From Phaeoceros laevis (taxonomy: Eukaryota; Anthocerotophyta; Anthocerotopsida; Notothyladales), in NCBI GenBank assembly GCA_049999765.1, contig JBNGIQ010009497.1, positions 336,281-367,836 of the forward strand: a DNA stretch of 31,556 nt. Reading direction: 5' to 3'. A program made the position numbers and the translations under genes. The notes beneath the pieces are model-generated. The model was not told the origin of the DNA and ran no database searches. It saw nothing but the letters and a program-made list of their open reading frames with translations. The first letter of the stretch is position 1; every line of letters starts with the position of its first letter. Of this stretch, positions 19,666-29,739 are shown piece by piece.

Positions 19666-21230
19666 ATGTTGAGTTCGCCTACGCCTTCTCCTGTCGATGG
19701 CGGCACAGTCAAATTATATGATGCTGCAGCACTCCGTCCGGTGTCCGCCAATCGCGTCAATTCTCGCCAGGCTGCGCCAGGAGCCGGACGCGAGCTCCTG
19801 CCGCATTTTCTTGGGCCCGTCTCAAGGTCGGTGATTTTGCCTCCAGGAATCCCGATATTTCGGTTCTCGCCTACTTCGCTTGCTGAACTTCAGTCACACG
19901 AATGCAATGGGCTGCGAGCAGTTGTTTCCTGCGCTCCGCCGTGCAATGGAAAACAGCTGAGGCGGTTATCTGTGACTCCCTGCGGTCATCAGCACGCTAT
20001 TCTAATCGGTTGCAATCGAAGATGCATGAATTNNNNNNNNNNNNNNNNNNNNNNNNNNNNNNNNNNNNNNNNNNNNNNNNNNNNNNNNNNNNNNNNNNNN
20101 NNNNNNNNNNNNNNNNNNNNNNNNNNNNNNNNCTCACGCATTTCTTCTGTGTAAGAGCATTTCCAGAACAAAAATCGGACTCAGATGGAAGCCACGGAAG
20201 TCTTGCTTCACCTGCTTTGCCAGACTGGAAGGCCATGCATTCCAGAAGGAGAATTCTGAGCCAGAGATAGAAGCCGGCTCCCGGAGCTTTTTCGGCATGA
20301 TCATAGAGAAGGCCTTACAAGCGTACCTTCATACGCAGGTTCGAACCTTGGCCTTCTTGCGGCAGATCTGCAAAGCTGGCAACGTCTTAATACTTGTCAT
20401 TATTCTTCTGCGCAGCTTGAAAAATGCGGAGAGCTGCGGATCGTAGTGGCAGGAAGGAACCAAGAANNNNNNNNNNNNNNNNNNNNNNNNNNNNNNNNNN
20501 NNNNNNNNNNNNNNNNNNNNNNNNNNNNNNNNNNNNNNNNNNNNNNNNNNNNNNNNNNNNNNNNNNAGTCCGGGTCTTTGCAAAGGGTGCCGTCTACAAA
20601 GTGCGTGACAGAGCCCGTGTCCCGGTTTGCTCATCCAATTTCGACAATCAATTTTGCGGCCGTTGAAGTTTTACTTTGGTTGAGTCTCCAGGGTCTGGCG
20701 CTTACAGACGTAAATCTACAGTCATCGCCTCTCAAGTTTCAAATCGGCAATAACCAGCCCCTGTTGCATCCATTCAGCGTGAATGCATCCATCGGAATCC
20801 GGGAAGACGACCTCAACTTTAGGTTTGCACATTACTCCAACCCCAGGATTTGCGTTTCTTCATCCTGCGCCTCGCCCGGCTAACATGATAGCGGGAATCA
20901 TGGGACAGCCTGTCCAGCCCTCTGCTGTCCAATGCACTCTCCGACATTGTGCCACGCAGTTGGGATCTGAGCCGCGGGCTACCCAAGTTGTCCGTTGCTG
21001 TTCGTGACGGATACCTGCAGTTGCAGCGCAGGCAGCCGGAGCATTCGGTCGGTCTGTGCTTGGAGCTCGAAGATGGAGGCAAGTCTCTCCGTGTGTCCGC
21101 CGTCCAAGGCGGAGGCGAGAAGTCTGACCTCGTCGAGAGGCGTTTCGGGATGACGGGAGTGCAGATCAGCAAATTGGACGTTGAAAAGTCCTTTGTTTCC
21201 ATCACGGGAGACTTTACCGTGACACCCTAG
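19666..21230 (+). CDS. Probable plastid DUF2993 (LmeA-like) protein, broken by two assembly gaps
   Basis: DUF2993 proteins are common in cyanobacteria and plastids and relate to the mycobacterial phospholipid-binding LmeA; the plant function is unknown. A probable transit-peptide exon starts at ATG 19666 (Ser/Pro/Arg-rich) and runs toward the gap at 20033. Downstream exons: about 20246-20338 (SFFGMIIEKALQAYLHTQ), 20416-20466 (LEKCGELRIVVAGRNQE) running into the gap at 20467, 20567-20600 (VRVFAKGAVYK), 20692-20822 (GLALTDVNLQSSPLKF, then FSVNASIGIREDDLN), and 20909-21230 (SSPLLSNALSDIVP to the stop). These join in phase and follow the family order: ALQAYL, charged strand, GRN, G-x-VY-x-GL, V-x-L, then DLN-x-S-x-SPLL. 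I recognise the family by pattern, not by a search. The N-terminal third is uncertain, and coding sequence is missing in at least the second gap. Confidence 0.68.
20033..20132. other. Assembly gap (100 N) in 5' part of DUF2993 gene
   Basis: Exactly 100 N, a placeholder of unknown true size. It lies between the putative transit-peptide exon and the first recognisable domain exon. Confidence 0.98.
20467..20566. other. Assembly gap (100 N) inside a DUF2993 exon
   Basis: Exactly 100 N. The frame before it ends in GRNQE and the frame after it begins VRVFAKG. In the family these are separated by roughly ten residues, so the true missing sequence may be far shorter than 100 nt, or the gap may also hold an intron. 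Confidence 0.97.
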
Positions 21231-21493
21231 ACTAGCCTGGACGAAGTACACACCGTTAAAACAACCCATGTACAGTACAGGATGCTCACCGTGTTTTGTG
21301 TTTTGTAAAGAACCAGCAGTCAATTGATGAACTGATGGTATTGAACCACATGAAAACGGGTTCACAATTTGACGTCTGCTGGTGACGTCAAGCATTTGTC
21401 CGACGGACACAAATGTCTTGACTACAATACGCAATCGAAAAGCCCTCCAATAACTCCTGAATTCTTGCACCAACGGAGAATGTCTCCATTCAT
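21231..21493. other. Short tail-to-tail spacer (DUF2993 / LRR pseudokinase)
   Basis: Convergent 3' ends lie only 263 bp apart, so the two transcripts probably overlap or nearly touch. No gene seen. Confidence 0.5.
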
Positions 21494-24400
21494 TCACTTG
21501 TACCTAATCCTCTCATCACCTGGTTCAGGGAATATTTCGCTGGAACCAGCTCTCTTTTGAGCATTGTCTCCTTGCGAACCTTGCGACGCCGATGTTCCTG
21601 CTGTATACCTAGGATTCATTTCCACAGAGTACTCTTCCCTCAGGGTCCCTGGGATAATGACAGTTTCCGAGGAGCTGTGCCTCCAACTCTCGAAAAAAAT
21701 TGCACTCCGAGAACTTCGTGGAGAGCCCCTGATCCTGGAGCTGCCATTGTCTTCCCTCACAACTCGCAAGGGGTTCTCCAGTGCTTTATGGATATGCCGC
21801 ATGTTGGGCCTCTTGCTTGGCCTTGGGTCAAGGCAAGACCTGGCTATAATTCCCATGGCCCACACCTCCTCCAGAAGATCTTCTTCCACATTGAGCGATG
21901 GATCTAATAGCTTTTGGATGGAGTCTTTATCATCAGGGTTGATCAATGGCAAAGCCCACTCAAGCCATGCATCAGTCCCCTCTTCAGAATTGCTGATACC
22001 TAGCTTTCCAGATACAAGCTCCAGCAGCACTTTGCCAAAGCAGTAGACGTCATATGAACACGATGCTACAGGTGTGGCTGCAAAACAGATCAAAAAAATC
22101 CATAATAAGCGACTTGGCGCTCATCTTGAGGCTTACAGATTTTGAACTTACAAATAGCAAAACTGGCACAATTGATCCAACAGGCAAAAGTGTACAGACC
22201 TGGATCACCTGGTTTGATTGATCTGTTTCCCATCAGAGACAAGAGAAGCAAGAAGATGGTTAATTAGCTTGCCGGGAATGACTTCCTAAAGCAGCGATAG
22301 GCAGCCGAGTTCTTATGCATGATGAAAAATAATGCAAGAACATGAGAACAGAACCATAAAACTCACTGTGATAGACGGAATAACTGTGTGATTCTGCGAG
22401 AATGTGACTCCCTTTGCTGTGGACAAGCTTCGGACAGACTACCAAGCCTTACCTCAAACTTGTCATCCAGCAGAATGCTGCTTGCCTTAATGTCCCTGCC
22501 ACAGACATACATGCCACATACCCAGATTGTCAACACCAAGTACTTCCAAATCAGATAATGAATGGTGTTCTGGGTGCTCCAAACCAAAAGCTTCCAAACT
22601 CGCAAGACAAGATACCTGTGAACAAATGCTGGCGAGCACTCGTGATGTAAGTATGCCAAACCCTCAGCAGCACCCAGAGCAATCTTCAGACGGGTTATCC
22701 AGTCCAATGATTGCACCATATCTCCTGATAGGCTAGGGCTACCCTTCCTGTGTAGTGCATAACCTAGATCACCGTTGAGCATATGCTTGTAGACAAGGAG
22801 CTTTTCATCCTCCCTTTCAAGACAGTGTCCAATGAGAGGAATAAGCCTTGTGTGCGAAGCTTTACGGAAAAGCTCAAGCTCTGCCACAAATCCTTCCCTC
22901 TTGTATCTGCTAAAATCGACTCTCTTCACAACTATTGGTGCCCCTTCATCCAAAAAGCCTTTGTACAATTCACCAGAGTGACCAACACCCATCAGATTAG
23001 CTGCACTGAAGTGATTAGTGGCCCTTTGCAGTTCAGCATAAGAGAAATTCTCTCCCTTGGTAAGCCCCGCAACAGCCCTAGAAAGTGCTCCCTGTCCCCT
23101 ATCCACAACATGGCCAACATCCCTTTTTGTGGCTTGCTTCCGTTCATACCTCAAGTAGAACAATAGTAGAGTAACTACTATAGCGATCAAACCTAATCCT
23201 GCAGCAACTCCAATGAATATTGCTGGGAGACGCTTGTTACTACTTTTTGTTACAGAACCCTGCCCTGACCCAGGTATCGACTGTGGTGGTATCACTATGC
23301 TACTATTATATGGAAGCCCCAGCTGTGCATAGAATAATTGACAAGTATCCACAGAACGTTGTCCATTCACACCTGCCAAGCAATTTTCTCCAGATGAAAG
23401 AAGAGTGATAGAGTTCCCAGGTACCTCCCCACTTAGGAAATTGCTAGATACATCAAGCAGGGAAAGGTTCCGGAGACTCAGCAGAGGGGCTGGCAAGGGT
23501 CCATATATAAAGTTGTTGGACAGCAGTATGCTCTGAATTCGAGCCAAGCTTGAGAGGCTGTCAGGTAACGGCCCAGTAAGATTGTTATTTGACAGATTGA
23601 TAAATGACAGGTTGCTCAAGGTTCCTAACTCCGGGAGGGTTCCATTGATACGATTGTGGTCAAGTGCTATTGTCTGTAAATTTCTGCAGCTGGAGATCTC
23701 CCTAGGGATAGGACCTGTCAGAAGATTTGTAGAAAGATTGAGACTTTGGAGATTGGTGAGGTTTCCGACTTCAGATGGACAGGGGCCAAAAAATAAATTA
23801 GAACTAAGATCCAGAGCGACCAAATTACTAAGGACCCCTATTTCTCTGGAGATGCTGCTGTTGAATAAATTGCCTGCAAGAAGAAGGTTCTGCATAAGAG
23901 GTAGCCTAATGATGGTCGCAAAGATGGGGCCTTCCAGTCGATTCCTGGAGAGATCCAATGTTGACAGATTCTTGGCATTCTGCAGAGTGGTTGGAAGTTG
24001 CCCCAAAAGACCATTAGATGACAAGTTCAAAGTAGTGATACGGAAAAGATTCCCCAAAGTCGAAGGGATGGGCCCAGTGAGATTGTTGTCAGCAAGAATG
24101 AGAGCTCTAACATTTTTCAAGTTCCCAAAAGACTCTGGAATGGTTCCATTGATCGAAGCAGAGGATAGATCCACAAGAGAAAGAGCCTGTAGCTCCCCAA
24201 TCCAACTGGGAATAGAGCCAATTAGAGTAAATCCGGAAGCGTTCAGACTTTGCAGATGCGGGAGCCTGCGGAGAGCATCAAGGGCAAACGAGGGGTTGGC
24301 CTGTCCCAGTAAATTTCTCACGAGCCCAGAAAGATTTATTTCAACCACATGCCCTTCAATATTGCACGAAACTCCACTCCAGCTGGCACAAGGGTCGCTC

Positions 24401-24570
24401 TTCTTGGGCCACAGCCGCTCCTTCATATGAAGATCCCACCTCAAACTGAGCATTGCCAGGGCCTCGTCCTGCTGAGTAACTGGCTGTGAATGTACGGCTG
24501 CAAGGAGAACAGCAAGGAGAGGCAAGAGGAGGGACCATCGCAACCAGCTGCCCACCTTACCCATCAACAT
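21494..24570 (-). CDS. LRR receptor-like pseudokinase, At2g16250 type (896 aa, 4 exons)
   Basis: A plasma-membrane receptor-like protein. Exons from the start: 22616-24570, 22367-22495, 22200-22222 (23 nt) and 21494-22077; phases 2,2,1. Order: signal peptide (about 1-28, LLLPLLAVLLAAV), N-terminal cap with WSGVSC, about a dozen leucine-rich repeats (LxxLDLSxNxLxGxIP pattern), a Pro/Ser-rich stretch, one transmembrane helix (IAIVVTLLLFYL), then a kinase-like domain. The Gly loop (GVGHSG) and VAIK lysine (VVKRVD) are present, as is HRD at 651-653. The catalytic-loop Asn is replaced by S658 (HRDIKASS), and DFG by SLS at about 671-673 (VRLGSLSE). Magnesium coordination is therefore lost and it should not be a normal kinase. 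YDVYCFGKVLLELVSGKLGI and RPSKRPNMRHIHKALENPL match the group. Length is close to the relative (about 915 aa). Upstream is long non-coding DNA. Confidence 0.95.
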
Positions 24571-26076
24571 GAACTAGCCTGCACCCACTATCTACACTTG
24601 GATTGTCCACGCTGCTTGCGGAGAACGCGACCTAAACGGGCATACCTCAGTCGGCTCCACGTTGAAAGGCCCTCCTTCGGCGATCCAAACGTAATGTCGG
24701 ACTTGGTCTTCTTGCGGCTCCTCATGCTATAACCGACTCACATCTTTGCAGATGAATATGGACTGGCACTTGTACAATCATAGGCGAGAACCTCAGCAGC
24801 AGCTTCAGTCTGTCCTGTCCCGACCAGCTCCAGATTTCCGACTATCAACCTCACATGCACGTTCAACTGAATCATAAAACCGTGCTATCCAAATGCCCGA
24901 TCCATGCAAGAGCCTGCCCAGCACAAAGAGTACCTAGAGTAAATTTCCCCTGCAAAGGCAACTGGTCAGCCCGGGGACATTCTGTCGCAAAAGCGACGCT
25001 GGCTTCCCAGATCCCTGTGTACCCTGACCACACTTTCATCAGGGGGACGCATATCTTGCAAGTCATCTAATCCGCGACTTCAATTCCTTGGCAAAAGGAC
25101 GCTGCGCGCTCTGTGCATTGACCACCCCGACATCTTGATAAGAAGGATCGAAAAAGTCTTGCTTGCAACACTAGGAAAAAAAAATGTTGAGGAGGGAGAA
25201 GCGTCACTTTCCACAGAAAGTGTCCGAAATGGCAACACTGCTTTGAGGAGCACAGATCAGCCACTCTTCTGGCCTCCTGCAGCTCCCTCCTGCGCTACAG
25301 TCCTCACTGTGCAGGTCCAGCGTCCGCGTGCCCCTTCCACTCTGTCAACACTGTTCAATTGCGCAGCATGGCCCGCGTCCAAAATGAGCCTCGCTGCCCT
25401 CTCCCGTCACCGACACAGCAAACAAGTTATCCATGGCGGGCCGCGTCGGCCGGGCTCGCTCGCAGCAGCTCAGCTTTGCTTCGCTTGCTCTCCTGCTTGG
25501 TGGTACCAGCACCCCACCCCCGCAACTACCTACCACCAGCCAGAAGTTGCTCCGCAGAAGACTTTTACCGAGCAGCCTGGAGAGCCTGATGAGAGAGCAG
25601 GTTTCCCTCCACGCCGCGATCCAAAAAACTGACTGCGCACACTGTGCCTTTTCACATTAACTTTCACCTAACCCCAGCCCATCGCTGTCTCATCAGGGGG
25701 GAAGGAACAGCCATCCCCATCCCCCTCGTTGCTTGTATTGTAGCTAGCTAGGTGTTGGCGCGACCAACATCCGTATGAGCATTACTGCGTCACCAGCCCC
25801 GAGATCCCATTGGCAGCAGCCTCTCGATCTGCTGAAGACGACAACCAGGATGGAATGATTGTGGCTGGCGGGTTGGCTGCGATGACCTGACCCCACCTGT
25901 GGCGCCTCATGTGGCAGCCTTGGGAGGCGGGCAGACAGCTTCGAATTCCACCCGTCAGCGGCAGGCAGTACTACACCCGCCGGAGCGCCCGCCAACAACA
26001 ACAAAGGCGCCCGCCAAGAGCACCAGCCAAGCCTACTCCTGGTTAGCTAACCGGTGATATCGCTCATTCAAAGCAC

Positions 26077-26084
26077 TATAAATA
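26077..26084 (+). promoter_or_regulatory. Possible TATA box without an obvious gene
   Basis: TATAAATA sits in a CA-rich context like plant core promoters, 25 bp after a 12-bp perfect palindrome. Downstream only a tiny frame (ATG near 26145, stop after a few codons) is present. It may drive a non-coding transcript or belong to a lost gene. Confidence 0.3.
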
Positions 26085-26479
26085 CCCACTACCCCACCTT
26101 GCGTAATCTTCTGGCAAAGCCGAAGATAGACCGGACAGCTCAACTATGAGTAGATCCGACTTGTAGAGCCTACCCAGGACCTTTTTTGGGCTTTGCCTTC
26201 ATTCACACTGCCCACAATCAACCCACCCCTCGTGGAAATCCTGTAAAGTACAGCCGCGTGAATATTTCAAATTTGTGGACCTTGGGATTTGGTTTGAAAT
26301 TTGAATCAATGAATGAAATACAATACTGTCCATTGAACATTCCAATTCTTTAGCACAATAGAAGCAAACATGCACACAATGTTATATATATGGTTTGAAT
26401 GGAAACAAGTGATAGCATGGAGGTGTTTTCAACATTGAAGAAAATCTCCAACCTTTCCTTCAATCTTTCATAAGCTTGC

Positions 26480-26597
26480 ACTGTACCCGATAGCCAGCGG
26501 GTGCCCGCATATGGGCAAGGGGGACCCTCTTGGCTATCGGGTGCCCGTATATGGGCAAGGGGGACCCTTTATGGGACCGTGTCAACCTCCTCAAATA
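26480..26597 (-). repeat. Dispersed repeat, copy A, with internal duplication
   Basis: Read on the minus strand it runs from TATTTGAGGAGGTTGACAC through GGGTCCCCCTTGCCCATA and CGGGCACCCG to CGGGTACAGT. The central GGTCCCCCTTGCCCATA-x-CGGGCACCCG module is duplicated (about 40 bp apart), which makes this copy longer than copies B and C. Confidence 0.8.
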
Positions 26598-26723
26598 GAC
26601 TCATACTCATACACTATAGGTATGCGAGGAATGGTCTATAGCCTTTGGCTATCATAAGCATATGCTAGTAGTTAGATACCCTCGATTGAATCAATAACTA
26701 TGGCTACCAAAATGAAATTTTTT

Positions 26724-26785
26724 GTCCGTGAAGGGTTTGCTAGATGTTTTTTTTGTCTGTCAAGGGTTTGCTACATGTTTTCTAC
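26724..26785. repeat. 31-bp tandem duplication
   Basis: GTCYGTSAAGGGTTTGCTASATG followed by a T run occurs at 26724-26754 and again from 26755. AT-rich spacer DNA with no coding meaning seen. Confidence 0.65.
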
Positions 26786-27382
26786 AAAGTTTTGTGTGTT
26801 TAGCTACTGAACTTGAGGAGCATGTGCGTGAAGCATGACTTTTCAAATTGTTGAGAGGACCTATTAACAATAGGGATATGATAATATAATTATGTTGTAG
26901 AGAAAATTTTTGCAAGGAAATTTTAATTTTGTACTAACTTTTTACCGATTTTTTACTATCTTTTTATGAACTTTTTACCCACATAGAGCCTACAGCTACT
27001 AACATAGTGTAGGTAAGTAGGAAGGGAAGTAAAATAGCCATTCAGTCACACTAGCTCATGTGGTCCAAAGACAGATGGACTTAGAAGTGGCGGCGTATTC
27101 AATTCCTAGGTGGATTCTTAGGTATCTAAGAATAGTTGCAAATATAGTGGAAGAGTTACTAGCACGGTAGAGACGCATCGAAGTTAGGTGCCAGGTAGCA
27201 TTTAAATCACAGTATGAAAAGACATCTAAACTCGTAGATGCAGCATCTTGCAACTAAAAGAGATTGTCATATAAGCGCAAAAAGAAAAACATGGATATAG
27301 AAGAAGAATGAGGCATTTGACTGAATGAATGAATTTTAGTATACTACTGGAATCCAGGCAGTGCGTCAATGTGTGACGTGGC

Positions 27383-27447
27383 TAGTTTAGTTTGCTTAAT
27401 TAAGACCCTGTGTGGCTAACTACCCTAATTAAAAGCAAACTAAACTA
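27383..27447. repeat. Imperfect inverted repeat (MITE-like hairpin) with 52-bp direct repeat
   Basis: TAGTTTAGTTTGCTTAATTAA at 27383-27403 pairs with TTAAAAGCAAACTAAACTA near 27429-27447, a long near-perfect stem. CAAACTAAACTA recurs at 27436 and 27488 with TGCCTARTTTGTGCCTAACT after each (period 52). Short, AT-rich and able to fold, it may be a remnant of a miniature transposon; no target-site duplication was identified. Confidence 0.55.
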
Positions 27448-27989
27448 ACCTGCCTAATTTGTGCCTAACTAGCCTAAAGGCTAAATACAAACTAAACTAG
27501 TCTGCCTAGTTTGTGCCTAACTTGAATATAACCACATTGTATATATCCTCTACTTGTTATCTAATAGATGCAATGTATTATGATGCAATGTATAATATTG
27601 AATGCATTATTTCAATCATAATACATTTATTATCCCCTACTTTGTCTTCCTGACATGCTTTGTTAGCTTACCCTCCTTATCTTTTGCTGAAGGGTGGAGT
27701 AGGAAAAAGCCTGACACCTACCATGCATGCTCTTAGGTTCCTCAAAGCAGGTGATTTCTCAACTGTCTCACCTGGAGATGTAATAATTCTTGTTACATGA
27801 AAGCTCATAGCTCTAGTTATGATATAGCTGCTTAGAGGCCTTCTTGGTGTTGTTAGGATAGGGATGGTAGGCCCATGCTCCACATTGGCCATCTATCCAC
27901 TTAGCCTGCCACCAATGGAATGTAATGGCGTACTTGATTCCTATATGGACTCCCTTAGCATGACTGCTACTATTACTAGTCAACTTAAT

Positions 27990-28620
27990 AGTCAACTTGA
28001 AATCCTAAGCCGAAACTTGCATTGGTTAGCACCTTTATGTACAAGCATCAAAAACCTGCTCCGTACCTCCTTCATCAACTTATGCAAGCATACCTCCAAT
28101 GCCAAGAGCACTCCAGTCCGTGTGTAGCAAGAAGGGCTTCTCAAAATCTGGTCTTCGCATGACTGGCATCTGCATGAGGCTCTCTTTGAGTCCTTCAAAC
28201 ACAGCTTGACATGTTAATGACCATACCCATGCAGCATCCTTCTTGAGGAGATCATATAATGGCCTGGCAATCTTGCTAAAGTCCTGTACATATGTCTGAT
28301 AGTAATTAGCTAATCCTAGGAAAGCCCTTAACCTGGACAGGTCTGTAGGGACATCCATGCATGCGATTGCATCTACCTTAGCTTGATGCGGAGTTATGCC
28401 ATCGGGAACCATACCATGTCCTAAATACACAACAGTGTCCATGGCAAACTCATACTTACTAGGATGGCACCGAAGGTTGGCATTCTTCAAGCGATGAATA
28501 AATCCTCCAGATGTGTGAGATGAGTGGCAAAGTCTGGGCTGTGCACAAGCACATCGTCAATGTAACAGCACAAGTGTGTGTTTTGATTTTGAGTTGTTTG
28601 CAAGAATCTTGAGTCTCTGT
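27990..28620 (-). mobile_element. Degraded Ty3/gypsy retrotransposon fragment (RT end and RNase H start)
   Basis: The reverse transcriptase active-site block YIDD is at 28564-28553 (minus), followed by VLVHSPDFATHL. After a frameshift near 28500 the same protein continues in another frame (28490-28080) with LRCHPSKYEF, YLGHGMV, LRAFLGLANYY and WSLTCQAVFEGLK. It then reaches the start of the RNase H domain (HTDWSALGIGGML), where it stops at 28080. The RT is truncated just upstream of YIDD, and integrase, protease, gag and LTRs are not seen. The order and the wording of these blocks are typical of plant gypsy elements. It is an old dead fragment, beginning close to the plus-strand frame at 28708. 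Confidence 0.85.
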
Positions 28621-28707
28621 GTTGTGGCAGGCAGCACAACGTAGAGAAGAAACCTGAAACCTGTAAGCTGTAGTGTTGTGGCTTGAAGTGAGGAGCAGCA
28701 GGACAAC

Positions 28708-29190
28708 ATGGCACTGAGGTCAAGGAAGCCTAGGAAGGTTGAGAAGATCGTTGTATCTGAGATGGTATCCTACGGTACCCTACAAAAATTGTCACCGCTG
28801 AGCAAGGCATATTGTTATCGGGTTTCACCGAAAGCCAAGAAGCTCGATGAGCTGAAAGTTCATCAGCTAGGTGTACAAAGAAATCTTTTGATGGCTGAAA
28901 AATCTGAATTTCCATCAGGTCTGCCACCAGGTCAATTGCCCTCATTTCACCGATTCATCAAGAATAAGGTCAAGAAACAGATGGAATCCTACGTGGGTGA
29001 GGACAAATGGAGAAGAAGGTTGGACGACACAATGAAGAGTTTGGTGAAACCCACAACTGCTCTTTCAGAAGGCATGTCACAGAGGAAAAGCCTTAGGGCA
29101 GGGCACTTCAGAGGGGCAAAAAACGACATGCAACTACACCTTCACCACACTGGAACAACACCATCTGTGTGTGTGTGTGTGTTTATTTGA
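28708..29190 (+). CDS. Unrecognised basic protein or gene fragment (160 aa)
   Basis: I do not recognise this frame. It begins with an ATG at 28708 and encodes a Lys/Arg-rich, helix-prone sequence (RSRKPRKVEKIVV, KNKVKKQMES) to about residue 133. It then runs into a (GT)n microsatellite that supplies the last residues and the stop. The end is therefore unlikely to be native; either the gene continues by splicing (donor not evident) or it was interrupted. It lies 3' of the gypsy fragment on the opposite strand. No membrane segment and no known motif. Confidence 0.35.
   Translation: MALRSRKPRKVEKIVVSEMVSYGTLQKLSPLSKAYCYRVSPKAKKLDELKVHQLGVQRNLLMAEKSEFPSGLPPGQLPSFHRFIKNKVKKQMESYVGEDKWRRRLDDTMKSLVKPTTALSEGMSQRKSLRAGHFRGAKNDMQLHLHHTGTTPSVCVCVFI
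29167..29182. repeat. (GT)n microsatellite
   Basis: About eight GT/TG dinucleotides directly before repeat copy B. The short run TGATGTGATGTGATTG precedes copy C in the same relative position. Confidence 0.8.
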
Positions 29191-29260
29191 GGAGGTTATC
29201 GGCCCCATGGAGGGTCCCCCCTGCCCCATAAAGGGCACCCGCAAGCAGACGGGTACAGTA
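29184..29260 (+). repeat. Dispersed repeat, copy B
   Basis: Starts TATTTGAGGAGGTT, continues with GGAGGGTCCCCCCTGCCCCATA and GGGCACCCG, and ends ACGGGTACAGTA. It shares both ends and the core with copies A and C. Confidence 0.8.
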
Positions 29261-29340
29261 CTTAGTTTTCATTTTCGTAATTAAGTACCGCCGATCACCC
29301 ACTGTGTAAGAAGAGGAGCTTGGGGCCAAATGATGAGGGT

Positions 29341-29660
29341 TCTAGCTTTTGTTACCGTGTATTTATGACATATTTGAGGAAGCTTTTCTTTTTGGTGAGC
29401 CTGCTAAGCAGTGGTGTCGAACCGTTGCTGTTCCCAACTCCACAATGTTCCCTGAATCTCGCAACAGCGAGACAATCTTTTTGGATATGGAAGATTAGGG
29501 TCCCAGCCCTGAGGAGCTGGATGTGAGAGTGAAGGGGTTGGAGAAAAGTGTTCGTGAGTAGGAAGACTTCAAGCAAGCCTTTGCACCATCGTTTGCAGCC
29601 AAGGAATGCAGAGTCTTTCTTTGTGCTGTACATAAAGAATGCCATTTGCAAGCAATATAA
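29341..29660 (+). pseudogene. Decayed coding-like stretch with in-frame stops
   Basis: In one plus frame, residues such as FGEPAKQWCRTVAVPNSTMF, then PEELDVRVKGLEKSVRE and EDFKQAFAPSFAAKECRVF read like a real protein, but TAG codons interrupt after FLDMED and after KSVRE. The family is not recognised. It lies between repeat copies B and C. It could be a dead exon of the same locus as the frames at 28708 and 29866, or chance. Confidence 0.25.
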
Positions 29661-29739
29661 GATTGAGATGAAAAGTGGACTGACTCCAAGTATTTTTCAT
29701 TTCAGGCATTACTTTATCTAATGTGATGTGATGTGATTG

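Larger units (their letters stand above)
24571..27676. other. Long intergenic region, no gene seen
   Basis: The first part (24571-26000) has near-balanced base composition and open frames on both strands (for example 25135-25632 + and 25744-26004 -), but none carries a motif and they overlap each other. It probably includes the pseudokinase promoter. From about 26200 the DNA is AT-rich. Items inside: a perfect palindrome GGTTAGCTAACC at 26041-26052, a TATAAATA box at 26077-26084, one copy of a dispersed repeat (26480-26597), a 31-bp tandem repeat (26724-26785) and a hairpin (27383-27447). Confidence 0.5.

Noticed and set aside
20336-20350. GGTTCGAACC, resembling a tRNA B box
   Set aside because: No A box, acceptor stem or anticodon arm upstream; it coincides with the donor end of a DUF2993 intron and is a palindrome by chance.
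23582-24430. 282-residue plus-strand open frame opposite the LRR region
   Set aside because: It is the antisense shadow of leucine-rich repeats, which often leave the complementary strand open.
25135-25632. 165-residue plus-strand open frame in the long spacer
   Set aside because: No recognisable domain, overlaps other frames of similar length on both strands, and no convincing start or splice context.
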